Origin: JAFDVL01 sp043719385
Lineage (GTDB): Bacteria > Acidobacteriota > Blastocatellia > RBC074
Length of the DNA: 22,915 bases
Reading direction: 5' to 3'
NCBI GenBank assembly: GCA_043719385.1
Contig: JAYSTY010000122.1
Coordinates: forward strand, 1 to 22,915
Part shown: piece after piece, positions 13,950 to 21,831 of the stretch
Layout of the letters: every line of letters starts with the position of its first letter
Numbering within the stretch: position 1 is the first letter of the stretch
Notes under the pieces: model-generated
Told to the model about the DNA's origin: nothing
Databases searched by the model: none
Seen by the model: the letters and a program-made list of their open reading frames with translations, nothing else
Made by a program: the position numbers and the translations under genes

Positions 13950-16157
13950 TCACTTCCGTTGAACTTTCATTGCACCAGTCAGCGTCAAGTTCTTTGCCGA
14001 ATTGCCAACCGACACTTTGTATTCACCGCTGATCATCGCCCAAGCCTGCTTGGCGGTATCCCAGCTTGAGAGCGGATGGTTTGACGCGGAGGGGTCAATC
14101 GTCAGCGTCACGGTTTTGGTTTCGTTCGGTTTGAGCCAGACCTTTTGAAAAGCCACGAGCCGCTTTGCGGTGGGTGACGAAGGCAGGTGGAGGTAAACCT
14201 GTGGCACTTCCGCGCCATAAACCTTGCCGGTGTTTTTCACACGGACTTGCACCTGAATTGGCTTCGTCCCGTCGCTCGAACCCGCTGTCACTTTGAGTTT
14301 GGTGATTAAAAAGGTCGTATACGAAAGCCCGAAACCAAAGGGGAAAAGCGGTTGTGCGTGATGCGCGTCGTACCAGCGATAGCCAATCTCAAGGCCTTCG
14401 GTGTAACGCGCTTCGCGCTTGCCGTCCACCATCGCGCCGGGGAATTGCGCTTCGGTGGCAGTGGCGGCTTCGCGCTCCACTTTGGGGAAAGTGAGCGGGA
14501 GCTTGCCTGACGGGTTTGCCACGCCGAACAACAAATTGGCTACGGCATTGCCGTCTTCCTGTCCGGGGTACCACGATTCCAGCACCGCCGGGACTTTATC
14601 GAGCCACGGCATCAGCACCGGTCCGCCGTTTTTCAAAACAACAATCGTGCGCGGATTGGCGGCGGCGACTGCGGCGATCAAGGCATCCTGCTCAACGCCA
14701 TCGCGTTTGGGCAATGACAGGTTGGCGCGATCTTCGGCTTCGACGGAATTGTCGCCGACCATGACAATCGCTACGTCAGCTTTGGCTGCGAGCGTCGCAG
14801 CGGCAGCGAGGTCAGTGCCTTCGTTGTAAGTGACGCTCGTGCTTGAACCAAGTGTTTTCAGCGTGTTCTGTAATCCTTCGAGCGGCGTCACCGTGTAAGG
14901 CGCGTTGACCATCAGGATGCCGCCCGGCCCCGTTTTCGGCAGCTTTGCCGCGCCTGCAAAAGTCTTTGAGCCAAAGAGCGCAACCGAGCGCAACGACTTC
15001 GCATTCAAGGGCAAGATGCCGTTGGCGTTTTTGAGCAACACACTGCCTTGCTCGGCAATCTCTCTGGCTTTCTTGCCGTGCGTAGTGAAGTCAGTTTCTA
15101 CAAACTTGTCGAACCGCGTATCGAATTGTCCGAGCCGAAACATCGTGTAATAACGCCGCTTGAGCATGCTGTCTAAATCGGCGACGGTGATTTCGCCCTT
15201 GTCCAGCGCGGGTTTGAGCTTCTCAGGCGTGAACCATTTGGGCGTAGCGAATTCGAGATCAAGCCCGCCTTTGATCGAAGGCACGGTGCTTTGCGTCGCG
15301 CCGCGATCAGACATCACATAGCCGCGAAAGCCCCACTGCGTGCGCAATACGTCATTCAGCATTTTGGGATTTTCGCACGCGAAGACGCCGTTGATGCGCG
15401 GATAGGAACACATCATCGAAGCGACGTTGGCGTCTTTGACCGACATTTCAAACGGCAACAGATAAAGCTCGTGCAGCGTCCGGTCGTCTACGAGGGTGTT
15501 CATCGAATTGCGTTGTGTTTCCTGTTCGTTGGCGACGAAATGTTTGGCGACAGCTTGTACACCATGCGCTTGCACGGCCTTGATCTGGCTCACCGACATC
15601 ACGCCAGCCAGATAAGGGTCTTCGCCAAAGTATTCAAAGTTGCGACCGTTGTGCGGAATGCGACCGAGATTCATCCCCGGCGCGATGAAGATGTGATGTG
15701 CATTGTTGTGCACTTCAGTCCCCGTGATGTCACCCCATTGAAACGACACAGCGGCATCCCACGAAGCCGCTACCGCCAATGCTGTCGGCACTCCGGTAGC
15801 CTTTGGATCGGGGTTGCAATCGCCGCCGCCGACACCAATGGGGCCATTGGTCATGCGAATCGTCGGAATCGCCAGACGCGGGATGCCTTCGATCTGGCGG
15901 CTGTCATTGCGGATGCCGCAATTCGGCAAATCAGGATTCGGCAGCTTGCGCATGGCAATCTGGTTGATCTTGTCATCCAGCGTCATCGCGGCGACTAACA
16001 GATCTGCACGTTGTTCAGGCGGCAAGGCTTTGTTCATCCATTCAGGTTGCTGGGGCAGTGATTGCGCGTGTGACTGCCAGCCGATAACCGCAGCAGCAAT
16101 GAGTAAAGTGCAGAACACAATGAGATAGGTATTTTTCATAAAATGTAGCTTGGTCAT
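13950..16157 (-). CDS. secreted glycoside hydrolase family 3 (beta-glucosidase-like)
   Basis: 735 residues. An N-terminal hydrophobic signal (YLIVFCTLLIAAAVIGWQSH, cleavage after HAQ) predicts export; no lipobox. The GH3 barrel shows GRNFEYFGEDPYL (171-183), KHF (K205, H206), and the nucleophile motif MSDRGATQS with D284; most relatives have SDW here, so the Arg is unusual. The second domain contains the likely acid/base region VEAEDRANLSLP (472-483), and a fibronectin-III-like C-terminal domain follows LFPFGFGLSYTTF. It should cleave terminal beta-glucosyl or xylosyl residues, perhaps from phenolic glycosides or wall oligosaccharides. Start 16157 overlaps the esterase stop as ATGA, indicating coupled translation; an internal ATG at 16139 is possible. 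Confidence 0.93.
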   Translation of the reverse strand: MTKLHFMKNTYLIVFCTLLIAAAVIGWQSHAQSLPQQPEWMNKALPPEQRADLLVAAMTLDDKINQIAMRKLPNPDLPNCGIRNDSRQIEGIPRLAIPTIRMTNGPIGVGGGDCNPDPKATGVPTALAVAASWDAAVSFQWGDITGTEVHNNAHHIFIAPGMNLGRIPHNGRNFEYFGEDPYLAGVMSVSQIKAVQAHGVQAVAKHFVANEQETQRNSMNTLVDDRTLHELYLLPFEMSVKDANVASMMCSYPRINGVFACENPKMLNDVLRTQWGFRGYVMSDRGATQSTVPSIKGGLDLEFATPKWFTPEKLKPALDKGEITVADLDSMLKRRYYTMFRLGQFDTRFDKFVETDFTTHGKKAREIAEQGSVLLKNANGILPLNAKSLRSVALFGSKTFAGAAKLPKTGPGGILMVNAPYTVTPLEGLQNTLKTLGSSTSVTYNEGTDLAAAATLAAKADVAIVMVGDNSVEAEDRANLSLPKRDGVEQDALIAAVAAANPRTIVVLKNGGPVLMPWLDKVPAVLESWYPGQEDGNAVANLLFGVANPSGKLPLTFPKVEREAATATEAQFPGAMVDGKREARYTEGLEIGYRWYDAHHAQPLFPFGFGLSYTTFLITKLKVTAGSSDGTKPIQVQVRVKNTGKVYGAEVPQVYLHLPSSPTAKRLVAFQKVWLKPNETKTVTLTIDPSASNHPLSSWDTAKQAWAMISGEYKVSVGNSAKNLTLTGAMKVQRK

Positions 16158-17725
16158 GGCTTAACACAAGTAAAATTCTCTGCTTTGCTCACATCACCAC
16201 TGCCTTTGTATTTCGCTACCTGCGGATATGGGCAATGCGGACGCGTCATCACCGCCGCGCCTTGCTGCAGGCGTGATCCGTTGATGACATTCGGTGCGCC
16301 GCCCTTTTCTACCCATTCGACCAGCGGCATGAACCAGTCGGCGTCATCGCAACCTACGCCGCCGCGACAATGAAACATTCCGGGAATCATATAGAGTTTA
16401 TAAAATTGCTGTGTCTGTTGCGCACCCATCTTTTTCAAAACTGCTTCGTAATAGTTCACCGACATTTGTGGATTGACGAGGGCGTCAGCCCAGCCGTGGT
16501 AGTGAATGATTTTGCCACCGCGTTGTTTGACTTTGCTCAAGTCAGGATTGGTCGCGTCAATCATTTGCGAATAGGCTTTCATCAGCGGTGGATCGGTGTC
16601 GAAATTGAATTGCTTCCAGCTCCACGATTTACCGCGCTGCGGATCAAACGCAAGAAAGCGCATCCCCGTTTCACCGAAAGCTAATCCACCGCCACCATCG
16701 CCGCCGATGCTGCCTTGCCACGCGCTACGCCCGTTGACGAGGGCTTCCGCGCCGAGTGGCTGACCTGGGTAAAGCTGCCTGCCTTTGCTGTTGCGCGGGC
16801 CGTCATAAACTTTCTTCAAGCCCTGCAACTGCGCCATCGTAAAACAATCCTTGCCCGCTTCGTCATTTGCGCATTTGGGTAAATCTTTCAGCGGATCAAA
16901 ATTGCACTTACGCGGATCAGCGATCAATCCATCGTGTGCGCCGTCAGTGTCATCGCATTTTTTATAGACGGCTTCCGCCAGCAACGGCAACTTATCATAG
17001 CCAATCGCGCCTGCGCCGTCAGCGACTGCAAAGGCATTCCAGATGCCGCGCAGATTTTCGTAAGAAGCCTTCAGCACGGGAGCGCCGATGACGTAACCAT
17101 CGAAGTCTTCAGGAAATCTTTGCGCCTCCATCAAGCCCTGCCGCCCGCCGGTCGAGCAGCCAACCCAGTAGGAATATTTTGGATCGCTGCTGTAATACGC
17201 TTTGATAATTTTTTTGGCTAAGACGGCAGTATTGTGTACAGCCAAATATGCGTAATCTATTTTTTTCCGATCCGCATTCGGATTGTCGGCGCGATGTTCG
17301 GCGAACGTGCCAAGCGGTTCTTTTGACGCATCGTGTCCGGTGTCGGTTGTCGCCGTCGCGTAGCCTTTTTGCAAGCCTGTGTTCATCTGCGGCAAACTTA
17401 ACTGTCCCGCATAGCCGCCGCCACCCACCATATAAAATCGGTTATTCCACGTTGTCGGTAATTTCACCGCAAATTTTGCTTCGGGCAAAATCACGCCGCG
17501 CACGTCGCAATGCTCAGGCGCGACTGCGCTGGCTGCCACCAACTGTGCCGAATCAATTTTTACGTCTGCGCCCAACGAAGCAGCCGCCAGTCCGACGCAT
17601 TTTTCACTCTGCGCAAAAACCATCTGTACGCCACCAGTAATAATGAACAAACTGGTCAACAAAGCCTGTAACCAAAGACGATTCAAGCCGACAGAACATG
17701 CATTAGCTGCGTAATACTGATTCAC
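16154..17725 (-). CDS. secreted tannase/feruloyl esterase family protein
   Basis: 523 residues with a signal segment at about 17-39 (WLQALLTSLFIITGG, then FAQ). The tannase/feruloyl esterase signature is complete: G189-C190-S191-T-G-G (nucleophile), D414 in HGWADALV and H452-C453 in GMFHC, i.e. the CS-D-HC motif in which the two cysteines next to Ser and His form a disulfide that builds the triad. A calcium-binding loop is visible at CDDTDGAHDGLIADPRKC (257-274). These exported enzymes hydrolyse esters of ferulate, p-coumarate or gallate from plant polymers; which one is not decided by sequence. The start is GTG at 17725, supported by AAGGAG six bases upstream. It is the probable first gene of the phenolic cluster and overlaps the GH3 gene. 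Confidence 0.93.
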   Translation of the reverse strand: MNQYYAANACSVGLNRLWLQALLTSLFIITGGVQMVFAQSEKCVGLAAASLGADVKIDSAQLVAASAVAPEHCDVRGVILPEAKFAVKLPTTWNNRFYMVGGGGYAGQLSLPQMNTGLQKGYATATTDTGHDASKEPLGTFAEHRADNPNADRKKIDYAYLAVHNTAVLAKKIIKAYYSSDPKYSYWVGCSTGGRQGLMEAQRFPEDFDGYVIGAPVLKASYENLRGIWNAFAVADGAGAIGYDKLPLLAEAVYKKCDDTDGAHDGLIADPRKCNFDPLKDLPKCANDEAGKDCFTMAQLQGLKKVYDGPRNSKGRQLYPGQPLGAEALVNGRSAWQGSIGGDGGGGLAFGETGMRFLAFDPQRGKSWSWKQFNFDTDPPLMKAYSQMIDATNPDLSKVKQRGGKIIHYHGWADALVNPQMSVNYYEAVLKKMGAQQTQQFYKLYMIPGMFHCRGGVGCDDADWFMPLVEWVEKGGAPNVINGSRLQQGAAVMTRPHCPYPQVAKYKGSGDVSKAENFTCVKP

Positions 17726-17782
17726 TTTTTACTCCTTCGATATTTGCCCAGCCTCTACCATTTTGAGACCTGCTTTGGCAGA

Positions 17783-17828
17783 ACTATATTGCAGATTGAT
17801 TTTGAAATTGTCGTGTACTATATTGCAG
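17783..17828. promoter_or_regulatory. 12-bp direct repeat in the divergent intergenic region (possible operator/promoter)
   Basis: ACTATATTGCAG occurs at 17783-17794 and again at 17817-17828, start to start 34 bases (about three helical turns). It lies between the esterase operon (minus) and the hydrolase gene (plus). On the minus strand each copy contains CTGCAATATAGT, whose TATAGT could serve as a -10 box; no convincing -35 was found. No regulator gene is in the window. The remainder of the 238-bp gap (17726-17963) shows nothing further apart from AT-rich sequence. Confidence 0.35.
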
Positions 17829-17963
17829 TCGTTCAATTATTTCAACCGCTCCAACCGAATTTTTCAGTTCACTTTTCGGATGGAGTAAAGCAGATTAACC
17901 AAACCGACAATCATTCGTTTGAGAACAATCTTCCACCTTGTTCTATTTTTTCAGAGAATAATA

Positions 17964-18905
17964 ATGATGACCTTCTTTCGTGTATTCGTCGTAGTTTTGT
18001 GGTGTAGCATTTTGATCGCAGCGCAGACGCCTTCTTCCTCCATACCTTATGTCACACCTGATACGCCCTTCGGCACTGGCGCGTATCAAGCAATCATGGA
18101 AGTTGATCCGAGCCTGCCAACACATACTGTTTACCGACCTGCCAAACTCGCAGCGCTGGGCAGCAAAAATCTTCCCATCATCGCGTGGGGCAATGGGGCT
18201 TGTGTGAATGTCGGCAATCACTTTCGGCAATTCCTGACCGAAATTGCTTCGCACGGATATTTGGTCATTGCCATTGGGCCGATTGGGCCAAAAGAAATGG
18301 AAGCCGCACCGCAACCTCCTGTTCCCGGCGCTCCGCCTGCGCCTCCTCCAAGTGGGCCGCCAGCAACGGAGGCTTCCCAATTGATTGATGCGATCAATTG
18401 GGCGCTTAAAGAAAACGGGCGCAAAGGGAGTCCTTACTTCGGCAAGCTGGATATAAAAAATCTTGGCGCGATGGGACAATCGTGCGGCGGCGTACAGGCG
18501 ATCAAGGCTTCGGCTGATCCGCGCATTACGATGACGATTTCGTGGAATAGCGGATTGCTGCCGACGCCAAATCCTGGCATGGAAAATGTCAGCAAAGAAG
18601 CGTTAGCAAAATTGCATGCACCCATCGCGTACTTCAACGGCGATCCCAGCGACATCGCTCATAAAAATGGCAAAGACGATTTTGAGCGCGTGAATAATTT
18701 GCCTGTGCTGTTTGCGTGGCGGCAAGGTGTCGGGCATTCCGGTACGTACCGCAAAGCGAACGGCGGCGAATTCGGCAAGGTCGCCGTCGCGTATTTGAAC
18801 TGGCGCATGAAGGGCGATAAGAACGCTGCAAAAATGTTCGTTGGCAAAGATTGTGGATTGTGCAGCGATAAAAATTGGCACGTCTTCAAAAAGAAGATTG
18901 ATTAA
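17964..18905 (+). CDS. secreted alpha/beta hydrolase with proline-rich insert
   Basis: 313 residues from ATG 17964. A signal peptide (MMTFFRVFVVVLWCSILIAA, then Q) is followed by an alpha/beta-hydrolase fold: PIIAWGNGAC (oxyanion strand), the elbow AMGQSCGGVQ with nucleophile S173, FNGDPSDIAH as the likely acid region and GVGHSGTY for the histidine. A 20-odd-residue proline/alanine-rich stretch (EAAPQPPVPGAPPAPPPSGP, about 113-132) interrupts the domain between strand and helix. The protein resembles chlorophyllase/cutinase-like or dienelactone-hydrolase-like secreted esterases; substrate unknown. It diverges from the tannase operon and could share its regulation. The upstream in-frame ATG at 17919 would put the signal peptide internally and is disfavoured. 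An alternate start is the next ATG at 17967. Confidence 0.82.
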   Translation: MMTFFRVFVVVLWCSILIAAQTPSSSIPYVTPDTPFGTGAYQAIMEVDPSLPTHTVYRPAKLAALGSKNLPIIAWGNGACVNVGNHFRQFLTEIASHGYLVIAIGPIGPKEMEAAPQPPVPGAPPAPPPSGPPATEASQLIDAINWALKENGRKGSPYFGKLDIKNLGAMGQSCGGVQAIKASADPRITMTISWNSGLLPTPNPGMENVSKEALAKLHAPIAYFNGDPSDIAHKNGKDDFERVNNLPVLFAWRQGVGHSGTYRKANGGEFGKVAVAYLNWRMKGDKNAAKMFVGKDCGLCSDKNWHVFKKKID

Positions 18906-19031
18906 TCGAAAACAGAAATATTTCCGCATCCGCGAAGGGCAGCAGTTGCAATACCGCGCCGAGCTTTTCAATGTTAGGGCTTCACAGTGGTTCACTGCCA
19001 GCATCAACTAAAGTAGGTAAACACAACCCGC

Positions 19032-19922
19032 ATGACTTCTACACAGTTTACAGATCAATTGTGGTTTCGTTTGGCGACTCCGCTCCCCGCGTTGGTTTTC
19101 GGGGTGCTAGTCATGCGCCGAAATGATGTGCCTTTTGCAATCTGGGGGCAGAACCTCATCGCTGGATTATTCTTCATGATCGTCTGTGTTAGCCTCTTAA
19201 GATTGCCTCCTTTATCTTCCAAACGACTTCAGTGGGGCGTAGCACTGACTGTCATTCTATCGGTCGGTTTGCTGCTGGCCACGTTTGCGGATGCCAGATT
19301 GAATGGGGTTCACCGTTGGGTGGTGGTGGGGTCGCTGCGCATCCACGCTGGTGCGGTCTGTCTGCCAGCCTTGATTCTTACGTTGGGTGAAATCCTGAAC
19401 CATCCTGAGTGGAAATTAGCGGGGTGGTTTGCGGCACTGCCGGGGGTAGGTGTGGCGGGCTTGCTATTGTTACAACCCGACGCCGCTCAGGCGTCTGCGT
19501 TTGCGGGCGCACTAATCGTCTTACTTGTCTCTTGCCGCCAAACGCTCCGGGTGAGTTGGGTCGCCGCGCTGCTTATCGCTGTCTGCGCAGTTTGGTCATG
19601 GATGCGTCCTGACCCGCTTTTGCCTGTACCCCATGTCGAGGGCATCGTCGGGCTAGCGGCGCAGAACGGGCGGCTTTGGCTGTTGGCATCACTCGCCTCC
19701 CTAGCACTACTGCCTTGTCCGTTTCTCCTTGATTGGGGAAGAGTAGGGCGTACATCACCCACATCTCTGGCGTTAGGGCTTTACTTTGCTCTCAATGTGA
19801 TTGCGCCCTGCTTGGGTTCATTTCCCGTGCCGCTGCTTGGATTTGGTCTGTCACCTATCGCTGGTTACTTTGTCGCGTTAACTTGGCTCCTGTCTCCTAA
19901 GCCAGGTGCCAAACTATCCTGA
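19032..19922 (+). CDS. short SEDS (FtsW/RodA/SpoVE)-like integral membrane protein
   Basis: 296 residues, strongly hydrophobic with about eight to nine membrane helices. Several landmarks follow FtsW/RodA order: GVHRWVVVGSLRIHAGAVCL against the G-x-x-R-W-x-x-x-G-x-x-x-Q-P-S-E loop, LLLLQPDAAQASAFAGALIV against L-x-Q-P-D-x-G-T, WMRPDPLLPVPHVEGIVGLAA against the large extracellular loop with its D-P, and PVPLLGFGLSPIAG against P-F-I-S-Y-G-G-S. Known SEDS glycosyltransferases have about 370-400 residues, so this is about 80 short, and the QPSE loop is replaced by HAGA. It may be a degenerate relative rather than an active peptidoglycan polymerase. No penicillin-binding protein gene is adjacent. 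The family assignment rests on motif resemblance only. Confidence 0.55.
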   Translation: MTSTQFTDQLWFRLATPLPALVFGVLVMRRNDVPFAIWGQNLIAGLFFMIVCVSLLRLPPLSSKRLQWGVALTVILSVGLLLATFADARLNGVHRWVVVGSLRIHAGAVCLPALILTLGEILNHPEWKLAGWFAALPGVGVAGLLLLQPDAAQASAFAGALIVLLVSCRQTLRVSWVAALLIAVCAVWSWMRPDPLLPVPHVEGIVGLAAQNGRLWLLASLASLALLPCPFLLDWGRVGRTSPTSLALGLYFALNVIAPCLGSFPVPLLGFGLSPIAGYFVALTWLLSPKPGAKLS

Positions 19923-20160
19923 TGTTAGCCCCGGCATTTACTTACATGTTAAATCTTTGAAAAGAGGGGCAAGTGAGCGGATAGAAATTCAGAAAACTGA
20001 CAGCTTGCGTGATGACAAACAAAGGTTGTGTTCATCAAATCTGCTGTTGCGCTTCGTCCGTAATGATTGCTGTGAACACAAGAACTCTTTTTTTCAGTCA
20101 GCGTACATGAGGCGAAAAAATGCCGAAAAAATCGCTTTCCAGTTTAGTAGCGAGTTTGTT

Positions 20161-21141
20161 ATGAAAAAAGCCCTGTTGGTTTTACTCATCGTATCGTTTT
20201 GCGTTGCGTCGTTCGCGCAAACGGAGCGCATCTCAAAACCTGGCGTCTACAGCGGCTATGCCAAACCAGTCGCGGACGGGTCGCAGCGGTTTTCGCAATA
20301 CGTCGCTGTGCGTGATGGCGTGAAGCTCGCCGTTGATTTCTATCGTCCGACGCTGAAAGGTCAACTCGTCACTACGCCGTTTCCCGTTATCTGGCAATTC
20401 ACGCCGTATCGCCGTGCGCTTTATGACAACGCAGGCAATGTCATTTCACGGCAAGCCGATACGCTGCTTGAGTTGACGAAGTACGGCTACGTGATTGCGG
20501 TCGCTGACGTGCGTGGCAAAGGCGCTTCGTTCGGCTTTCGCAAGTCCATGCACGGTCGGCAGGAAGTGGAAGATTCTTACGACCTGACCGAATGGTTCGC
20601 CGCGCAATCGTGGTCTTCCGGCAAAGTTGGAATGTTCGGCGGTTCCTACAACGGCGGCACAGTCGCGGGCGCAGTCACGGCTGCTCCGCCGCACCTGAAA
20701 GCTGTTTTCTTTGGCATCACCGATTTCAATATGTACAACGGCTGGGTGCGCGGCGGCATTATGCGTTACTCCGTTGGCGCGGATATTTTTGTCGTGCTGG
20801 AAGACGTAGACGAAGCCGGCAACGCGCAATATGTAGCGGACGGACGCTTGCGCCTTTCGTTACGCGCTACGCATCAACCGCCCTACAATTTTCTCAACCT
20901 GCCGTGGCATCGCAATTACAAAATTGACGAACACAAACTCACGCCTGACAAACCCGTAAAAGTAGCGGTAGATTTAATGCCGACCGTGACGATTTTCAAA
21001 AAAGGACATCGTATTCGTTTGGCGCTGACGGGTTCGCAGGGACGCACGAATCATCGGCGAGCTTCTGTCGCACCGACGCTCAATGTGCTGCGCGATGCGA
21101 TACATGTTTCTTATCTTTCGTTGCCGATCACAAAGCAGTAA
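20161..21141 (+). CDS. CocE/NonD-family X-Pro dipeptidyl-peptidase-like hydrolase, internally deleted
   Basis: 326 residues from ATG 20161, with a signal peptide (MKKALLVLLIVSFCVASFAQ). The N-terminal hydrolase half is normal: YVAVRDGVKLAVDFYRP, DVRGKGASFGF and the elbow MFGGSYNGG with S162. At about residue 202 (ITDFNMYNGWVRGGIMR) it jumps directly into the end of the C-terminal jelly roll, YSVGADIFVVLEDVDEAGNA then LRATHQPPYNF, LPWHR and FKKGHRIRLALTG. Family members have about 550-650 residues; the missing middle holds the cap, the catalytic Asp and His, and the first jelly-roll strands. The frame is preserved through the junction. It is likely an inactive or pseudogenised product. The open frame upstream to 19906 lacks start support; 19923-20160 holds no gene, only a weak 9-bp inverted repeat. 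Confidence 0.75.
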   Translation: MKKALLVLLIVSFCVASFAQTERISKPGVYSGYAKPVADGSQRFSQYVAVRDGVKLAVDFYRPTLKGQLVTTPFPVIWQFTPYRRALYDNAGNVISRQADTLLELTKYGYVIAVADVRGKGASFGFRKSMHGRQEVEDSYDLTEWFAAQSWSSGKVGMFGGSYNGGTVAGAVTAAPPHLKAVFFGITDFNMYNGWVRGGIMRYSVGADIFVVLEDVDEAGNAQYVADGRLRLSLRATHQPPYNFLNLPWHRNYKIDEHKLTPDKPVKVAVDLMPTVTIFKKGHRIRLALTGSQGRTNHRRASVAPTLNVLRDAIHVSYLSLPITKQ

Positions 21142-21177
21142 GCTATTGTTTGGCGAGAAAATCGAAAGTGAAAATTG

Positions 21178-21831
21178 ATGAAAGTTATTCTTTTCGGTAC
21201 AAGCGGTACAGCAGGAAGTGGCGTCCTGAAAACTTGCCTGGCTGATCCAATGGTGAATGAAGTTCGTACGATCACGCGTCGTCCGCTTGCCATCTCAAAT
21301 CCGAAATTGCGTGAATTCCTGCACGATGATTATGTTGTGTACAAGGCGGTCGCGGGACCCTTTACCGGAGTTGATACTTGTTTTTTCTGTCTTGGAATTT
21401 CGGTGTCGCTGGTTTCGGGAGAACTTGAATATCGTCGCATTACGCACGATTTTGCGCTGGCTGCGGTGCAAATGTTAAGGCATCAAAGTCCTGACGCAGC
21501 ATTTCATTACCTGAGCGGTCAGGGAACGGGATTGAAAAGTCGCTTCATTTGGGCGCGGGTGAAAGCCGAAACAGAACGCGACCTGCAAGCGGTTACGAAC
21601 GTAGTTTGTTGGCGGCCAGCCTACATTGACGGAAATTTATCGCCGAGTACGCCGCTGAGAAATCGTGTCCTGCAACCAGTTTTCAGATTACTAAAACCGC
21701 TCCGCAAAATTTACGTTCATAGTGAAGATATAGGCAGGGCGATGGTGCAGGCGACCAGGGAAAATATTCGCGGTCGCGTCATTGAGAATCCAGAGATTCG
21801 TGCGCTGGCTGATCGTAGCAAAACTTTATGA
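21178..21831 (+). CDS. NAD(P)-binding epimerase/atypical SDR (HTATIP2-like)
   Basis: 217 residues from ATG 21178. The N-terminal MKVILFGTSGTAGSGVLK has the atypical SDR glycine motif G-x-x-G-x-x-G (G7, G10, G13), followed by RTITRRPL, whose arginines favour NADP. Later landmarks are FFCLGIS (the C-L-G strand), FHYLSGQGT, WARVKAETERDL with the K-x-E of this group, and CWRPAYIDG (R-P). It resembles small oxidoreductases such as HTATIP2/CC3-like proteins whose substrates are mostly unknown. A TTG one codon earlier (21175) is a possible start. It begins 36 bases after the CocE-like stop and its TGA overlaps the next gene's ATG (ATGA), so it is cotranscribed with the heme protein. Confidence 0.8.
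   Translation: MKVILFGTSGTAGSGVLKTCLADPMVNEVRTITRRPLAISNPKLREFLHDDYVVYKAVAGPFTGVDTCFFCLGISVSLVSGELEYRRITHDFALAAVQMLRHQSPDAAFHYLSGQGTGLKSRFIWARVKAETERDLQAVTNVVCWRPAYIDGNLSPSTPLRNRVLQPVFRLLKPLRKIYVHSEDIGRAMVQATRENIRGRVIENPEIRALADRSKTL

Noticed and set aside
20026..20081. 9-bp inverted repeat TTGTGTTCA / TGAACACAA with nearby T-run
   Set aside because: The 38-base loop and the displaced T-run make it a poor terminator; chance cannot be excluded.
19906..20160. 85-residue upstream extension of the CocE-like protein
   Set aside because: It would bury a clear signal peptide (MKKALLVLLIVSF), it overlaps the preceding gene, and its composition is not protein-like.
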